Origin: Parasitella parasitica
Lineage: Eukaryota; Mucoromycota; Mucoromycetes; Mucorales; Mucoraceae
Assembly (NCBI GenBank): GCA_025201805.1
Contig: MU619374.1
Coordinates: 1-64,000, forward strand
Direction: 5' to 3'
Length of the DNA: 64,000 bases
A program made the translations under genes and the position numbers. Shown here in pieces: positions 59,087 through 64,000 of this stretch. The notes beneath the pieces were generated by a model. The model saw only the letters and a list, made by a program, of their open reading frames with translations. It was not told the origin of the DNA and ran no database searches. Within the stretch, counting starts at the first letter, position 1, and every line of letters begins with the position of its first letter.

Positions 59087-59761
59087 ATGTAATGTTAGGA
59101 AATATGGTCGGATTGGATACGATTAACTGACACAATCTGTTTGTATTATAGGGTCAGTTTGTTGGTCCAAAAGCGTCTCGCTGCCTCCGTCCTCAAGTGT
59201 GGTCAAAGAAAGATCTGGCTCGATCCTAATGAGGTCAACGAGATCTCCAACGCCAATTCTCGTAAGTTTTGTTATACACAATGCCGGTTGATATACTAAA
59301 TGGGAATATACACAGGTGCTAACATCCGTAAGCTCGTCAAGGACGGTCTTATCATCCGTAAGCCTGAGATCTCTCAATCTCGTTTCCGTGTTCTCGAGCG
59401 TGCTGCTGCTAAGCGTAACGGTCGCCACATGGGTCACGGTAAGAGAAAGGGTACTGCTGATGCTCGTATGCGTAGCCAAGTTATCTGGATGCGCCGTATG
59501 CGTGTCCTCCGTCGTCTTTTAGCCAAATACAGAGAAGCCGGTAAGATTGACAAGCACTTGTATCATCACCTTTACCTCAAGTCCAAGGGTAACGGTTTCA
59601 AGAACAAGCGTGTCTTGATGGAGCACATCCACAAGGCCAAGGCTGAGAAGGCTCGTGCCAAGACCCTTGCTGAACAAGCTGATGTTCTCCGTGCCAAGAA
59701 TAAGGCTCTCCGTGAACGTCGTGCTAACAAGAAGACTGAAAAGCTTGTCGCTAGTCAATAA
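59087..59761 (+). CDS. RPL19: 60S ribosomal protein eL19
   Basis: Exons: 59087-59088 (inferred), 59152-59261, 59316-59761; 558 nt, 185 residues. Large-subunit protein of cytosolic ribosome; forms the intersubunit bridge region. Exon 2 encodes [19 protein letters not shown], and the rest has [60 protein letters not shown], ending with the charged long helix. The family starts MVSLR; exon 2 begins with G-GTC-AGT, so the start ATG must be split, with AT before an intron. The best donor is AT|GTAATG at 59087-59090, giving a 63-bp intron with a good branch site (TTAACTGAC); another candidate AT|GTAAAC lies at 58738-58741. Codon choice is strongly biased toward C-ending codons in the body, as for highly expressed genes. 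Confidence 0.93.
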
Positions 59762-60359
59762 GTTTTTTTTTGGCCTGTATATCGTTTAATTTCTGATAAA
59801 TGGTATTAAAAGAAAAGGATTTCTTGTTAATGAATTGTGCGTTGTGTGTTGTGTAATGTGTGTTGTGCGTTGTGCGTTGTTTTCAGCCATGAGGGAAAAG
59901 CGAGACATTGCAATAGTTTGATTGAAAAGATCTGGTTCAAGAAAGTACGCAATCAAACAAATTACTTTAATACAGTGTATAGCTATTACTGCAATTAATA
60001 TCGCACTTACCTCGAAGCATTGTAGGCAAGATCAGTCATGCCTTGCATTTTCTTGGAAAAATATATGTGGATCAGCAACACTTGCAAAGATAACAATTAC
60101 GTCGAAAATGCTACCAAAAATATGCAGGTTCTGGCATCAGCCTCTTTCCTTAACTACAGGGTTTTGAGACGATTTGAAGTAATTTTAGATGAATAAAAAA
60201 CTTGACGATGATATCCGTATATCAGATCAAGATGGACAAACTTTAACTTGCATTCGTCTCAACTTTAAATTAGTCTGGATAGCTTTTATTCTTACGACCA
60301 CCATCTCATAAGCAGAGGTTTACAGAATAAACAGTTGACAAAAGGGTATAATGCGATAT
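59762..60359. other. Intergenic between RPL19 and LTO1
   Basis: About 600 bp between convergent genes, with a GTGTTGTG-type imperfect repeat at 59838-59880. The 81-codon plus ORF at 59922-60167 has no family character. Confidence 0.55.
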
Positions 60360-60900
60360 TCAATAGGTCATTTTAGGCTTTTCCGTCGTTATAAACTTTT
60401 GATTGATGCCCAACAAAGAGCTAATAACTCGAAGCTTGTTCTTCATTTTATCTCTCAAAGCGAATAGATCGGCGTCATGATCATTGTGTGCAGGAAATTC
60501 ATCAATTAACTTTTTAAGAGCTTCTATTTGCTTCATAGCTCTATTTAAAAAGATGCTATTAGTAGTCGACATCCCTTTTGCTTTTCGATATTACCTTTGA
60601 GGCACAGTTTGGGGGTGTTGTGTTGCTAATTGTGTCCACATGCTTACGCATCCAGAATAAAACCCAATTTCCTTTCCCAAGTCAAATGCCTTTTCGCAGC
60701 CAAAAATGCGACCTTCTAATTCTCCTGATCGTTCACCATCTCTGAATCCATCGTCAAATCCATGCTCAGCAAACCTAAAAACACAGCGTCAGCCATATTG
60801 CGATTCTACAAAGGGGTTTCGAACACTACATGGTTTCTAGATAGCACAATGATTCAAGGTCTTGGTTAGGAGGAGGAAGTACTCTCTTGTCTGACATCAT
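60360..60900 (-). CDS. LTO1: Lto1 (ORAOV1) family protein, Fe-S adaptor for Rli1/ABCE1
   Basis: Three exons: 60900-60830, 60774-60595, 60540-60360; 432 nt, 143 residues. In yeast Lto1 with Yae1 bridges the CIA targeting complex (CIA1-CIA2-MMS19) to the ATPase Rli1/ABCE1 for Fe-S insertion. The deca-GX3 motif is clear: GFDDGFRDGERSGELEGRIF then GCEKAFDLGKEIGFYSG, with Gly in four-residue register. The last part is a charged helix (ALKKLIDEFP, DLFALRDKMKNKLRVISSLLG) and ends in KPKMTY. Adaptor tails in this pathway end in an aromatic residue (Trp in yeast Lto1, by recall); here the end is Tyr. Two adjacent ATGs (60900, 60897) make the start ambiguous by one codon. Confidence 0.9.
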
Positions 60901-62434
60901 TACTAATATAGGGTGAAAAAGAAAGATGGAAAAGTTTTTAAATGTGTTTTTGCAGTTCAAACCCACCATTCTGGGCTGCGACTAGGAAACTTTTGGTAAT
61001 TCATTATGATGAATCTATACAGGCAATGTTTAAAGAGCTTCTACTTTGAATAAAAATGCATGACCGTATATTTCAAGTTTTTATAATTTTCCAAAGTATC
61101 TGAAAATGGGATGCACTTGATTTTATGACGGATTACTCGAAAGTCAAGAAGCAGCTGTACAGACATACTTGACCATGCAGACTTGGCCTTCTTGACGCCT
61201 ATAAGAATGACGAAAAATTAGGACAACATTATGAAATGCAATTTACCATGTATTTTTTTTACCTTGCCATTCTGTCAATGTATTCCATTTAGTGACAGGG
61301 GCACCGCAAATTTTGTTAGCATTTGGCTTTTGAAGAGGATTGTGGACCTTAATCACAACATTGTTGTCATTTTCATCCTAATTGACACTGTGGTTAGAGC
61401 TAACCACAGAGCCTGCGTTACTGTAATGATCACCCATTTTAGAGCACTGAAGAAAGAAATTTCACTGCTTGTTTTTGAAAACTTGAAGCAAATTGTTCCT
61501 TGGAATGGGAGTTCGCTCAGGGCAGCTACACCAGTGGCAAAGTTGGTTTTTGGAAATATGTTCCCGGCTGTCTGTAGGCAATATGCGTCCAATAACCTTC
61601 TACCTCTTTATCCTCTCAAGATAGTTCTTGATGTACTTGGCACAGCGTTTTTCCTGGTTTTTATCGATAAAAGGCTGCATTTTATTTTTTGACAACCAAG
61701 ATTAGTCAATGTAGACTGATATAACCACGTTGTGCACGAAAAAAAACAAATCAAGACTTGTCAGTCTCAATCAATAACGGAGCAACAGTAGGGATAACAG
61801 CAGGGTTATAGAGGCCAAGAAACCGCATTAGCAGTGGTAAGAGCCAGTTTACAAGCAGGAAGTAGGTGAGGGCGTTTATATGTATTTTGTTTTAAAATAC
61901 CCTGTTTACGGGCAGATACAAATGATTATGAACGTGGATTATTTACCAACGACTACGTGGAAGTAGGGATAGAGTCAAGAGAGAACAAGAGGCAAAATTA
62001 ACAGTGAATAAAAAAAACCAGAATGAATAAATGTACTTTATACATGCGTGTTCCCTTTAGAGTCATATATTTGTATACTTTCGCGTATTTCAATGTAGTA
62101 GCGACGAATCTTGCATGATACATCTATCCCAAGTTATAGACAGTTGTTAACATCAACTGTCTTGCCATGAAGCCGTTATGCGCATATAATATCAATCAGC
62201 TTGCTTGGATGCAGTCAAAGGACGAATGTTGATCTATTTATCAGAAAATACATTGTATGGATTAACTAAGGTTCTTTTAAACGCAATCGCTCTGATAACT
62301 CATGGGTACTCAGGAAAGTGCTTCTGCTTCTCACTCTATTCAAACCCCTCTTGGATGTAAATTAAGCTTATATTAACTCTTCCTTTTCAACTTTTTTATT
62401 ACAACTTGCTTTTTATTTTTATTTTTCAAATACC
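60901..62434. other. 1.5 kb divergent region with decayed ORF
   Basis: Lies between LTO1 and the GRAM-TBC gene. It holds the decayed minus-strand remnant described below (61041-61680) and otherwise AT-rich sequence; the last 100 bp before 62435 are T-rich, as in a leader. Confidence 0.55.
61041..61680 (-). pseudogene. Decayed gene remnant with SANT/Myb-like stretch
   Basis: Minus-strand reading from an ATG at 61680 gives protein-like text (MQPFIDKNQEKRCAKYIKNY; KNQLCHWCSCPERTPIPRNN) interrupted by in-frame stops (TAG near 61617, TGA near 61472, TAG near 61379), then a clean part with CGAPVTKWNTLTEWQ, an apparent intron (GTAAAA..TTATAG) and VKKAKSAWSSMSVQLLLDF open to a TAG at 61041. The last string resembles a trihelix/SANT-type DNA-binding start (K-x-W-S ... 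LL-x-F) as in mobile-element-derived Mucorales genes. The three stops argue for decay. No terminal repeats seen. The 153-codon plus ORF in this region (61231-61692) is probably only the mirror of this. Confidence 0.35.
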
Positions 62435-64000
62435 ATGGCATCTTCCAATTTGGCGTTTGAGTTGTTTACTCTTCCTACACGAGTGGATAACAGCGCTTTT
62501 TGGGCAAATGTTAAAGAAAACAGTTGCTTTATATTGCAGCAAACAAAGACACAGAGAAGCGGCCTTATGAGAAGTGTGCTGGGCACCTTACAGAATGTGT
62601 ATGCTGTTTGTATTTCGTTCTATCTGTGCAAATCTAACCATAAGCGATAGGCTGGATACAAAGCAATCTCCTTATCGCATTTTGTTTCGACGTGTAAACG
62701 GCACAAACCTACAAATTGCAGTTGCTGAAACAGAAAAAAAGGCAGAGATAGTGTGGGGCTGGATCGAATGTAAGATTCGAAGAAATGACTAGAAATTTTA
62801 GCGGTATTAATGTAGCGTACAGTGAATTTGCTGCCGTCGCTTGATAATCTTGATATGGAGGATTCGGAGCCGTTTGTTGTAACAAAGATAACCTCGATCG
62901 TTACACGCAGAGGTATTTTTTTTTTCACGCCTTGTAGTACATTTCTTCTAAACACCTGCATAGATTCTGGCACAGATGAAATCTCTACAGACGAGAAAGT
63001 CAGAAAAGCATCAAGAAGCTTTAGACAAACATTCGATGTATCTTCCTCTGAGCGACTTGTCAACTGTAAGCGTTGCGACCAAATAGGAGGCAAAATCGAA
63101 TACTGATAGTCTGTTTACTTAGATTACTCTAGTGCGTATCATACAAATCGATTCACTAGTCAAGGATGGCTTTACATTAGCGAAAACTATCTTGCCTTTT
63201 ATTCATTTTTGCTTGGCTATGAAACAAAATTGCTGTTGGAGCTGAAAGATATACAGGATATCAAAAAGGAGCGATCGAAACGTGGTGTGTTTTCAGATGC
63301 GATAAAGATTTCCCTAAAGGATAAAAGTGAAGTATGTGAATCTGTATAAAAAAAAAGGGGGGGGGATTATACATTATTATCCGTTAAACTAACTTGGGCG
63401 CTCGCTAGCATTTTTTCTCCAATCTTTTCAAAAGAGATGAAGTCTATGACATTTTGGTTCAATTGACAGGATTAGCCATGCAACGAGTTTTAAAGAGTAC
63501 AGCCTTAGAACACGCACCAGGAAGCGATGTATCGATCGACATTAAGGATAGCGATATTGATGCGATTAAAGATTCAGAAGTATCATCCAACAAAATCGCC
63601 TCTCTGCCTGCTGCTGAAATCAGGAAATTAATGCAGCCTCTCAAAACCAATCTGGCAGCCCAAAAACGTGATGAACGATATAGAGCTAAATTTCGATTAC
63701 CACCAACCGAACATTTGATTTATTCATTTAGTGCTGTTCATCCTGTCGACGAGGAGGCTAGTGATTCTGCTGCTACTTCCAGCAATAACCATGAAAGAAA
63801 GACTACGAATTATAATGGCGTACTGTGTTTATCAGAGGCTTACCTGACATTCAGCTCCACAGATCCAGGCTGTTATTTTGAAGTGGTCATGCCACTGTAT
63901 ACCATCCGCCGGGTAGAAAAACTATCAGATAGGCCTGATACGTTGCCTATCAAAATTGTCAATTGGCACCAATCTGAATCAGTGTATTATTTGAATGTGT
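62435..64000 (+). CDS. GRAM/TBC-domain RabGAP, N-terminal part (TBC1D8/9-like; yeast Gyp2/Mdr1)
   Basis: Exons: 62435-62598, 62651-62769, 62823-62912, 62964-63065, 63123-63331, and 63409 to the window end; about 425 residues are visible. N-terminus MASSNLAFELFTLPTRVDN, then the conserved helical part (SPYRILFRRVNGT; ETEKKAEIVWGWIE), and the first GRAM domain: YHTNRFTSQGWLYISENYLA, FYSFLLGYETKLLLEL, IKKERSKRG, FSNLFKRDEVYDIL. A linker of about 95 residues with KRDERYRAKFRLPPTEHL leads to a second GRAM (NYNGVLCLSEAYLTFSS and VVMPLYTIRRVEK). This two-GRAM order is that of TBC1D8/9 and yeast Gyp2, whose TBC domain follows, here beyond the window. Expected: GTPase activation of a Rab at endomembranes; catalytic Arg/Gln not visible. 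Confidence 0.88.

Noticed and set aside
59123-59479. 118-codon minus ORF over RPL19
   Set aside because: Antisense shadow of a strongly codon-biased ribosomal protein gene.
61231-61692. 153-codon plus ORF
   Set aside because: Hydrophobic, family-less; its mirror on the minus strand has better protein texture and an intron-like junction.
1-64000. CRISPR array, operon, integron or phage-like module
   Set aside because: No regularly spaced repeats; genes have spliceosomal introns and eukaryotic domains, so bacterial systems are not expected here.

Overview
The window reads as nuclear genomic DNA of an early-diverging filamentous fungus, most likely a Mucoromycota (Mucorales-type) species. The grounds are AT-rich intergenic DNA, compact genes with many introns of roughly 45-80 bp (GT..AG), frequent homopolymer tracts, and a conserved eukaryotic gene set with fungal members (PMT4-type O-mannosyltransferase, Prm10/ThrE transporter, Apd1-type ferredoxin-like protein). 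The species cannot be named from the sequence. There is no sign of operons, CRISPR arrays, plasmid or phage DNA, and I found no convincing tRNA or rRNA gene. Exon models were assembled by hand; most give a total coding length divisible by three and an uninterrupted family-like protein.

Left part (1-18 kb): AT-rich gene-poor DNA with decayed ORFs (1-3.8 kb); an FKBP-TPR prolyl isomerase (+); V-ATPase subunit H (-); mitochondrial citrate synthase (-); a 3 kb gene-free stretch; a PAP2 lipid phosphatase (-) crossed by an assembly gap; PMT4-like protein O-mannosyltransferase (+).

Middle (18-42 kb): choline/ethanolamine kinase (+), GH27-like alpha-galactosidase (+), DDHD phospholipase (-), PPIL2 U-box cyclophilin (+), a C2H2 regulator with two RFX/X-box palindromes upstream (+), the Cdc48 cofactor Shp1/p47 (-), an NFKBIL1-like protein (+) sharing a CTAG with CIA1 (-), a FAR1-domain poly-Q protein (+) with telomere-like DNA in an intron, an F-box protein (-), a PPR protein (-) and an Apd1-like protein (+).

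Right part (42-64 kb): Prm10/ThrE transporter (-), a small Ser/Thr-rich ORF (-), a kinesin with an eroded switch I (+), an MFS transporter (+), mitochondrial uS7 (-), Bos1 SNARE (+), a small WWE-like ORF (-), ribosomal protein eL19 (+), Lto1 (-), and the start of a GRAM-TBC RabGAP (+) that runs off the window.

The genes are mostly unrelated housekeeping functions. Three weak themes occur: lipid handling (PAP2, choline/ethanolamine kinase, DDHD phospholipase), membrane traffic (Bos1, GRAM-TBC, Shp1/Cdc48), and cytosolic Fe-S assembly (CIA1 and its adaptor LTO1, about 27 kb apart). I see no new multi-gene system. The most unusual items are the X-box pair, the telomere-like intron, the FAR1/poly-Q protein, the kinesin motor lacking a normal switch I, and the start codon of eL19 that seems to be split by an intron.
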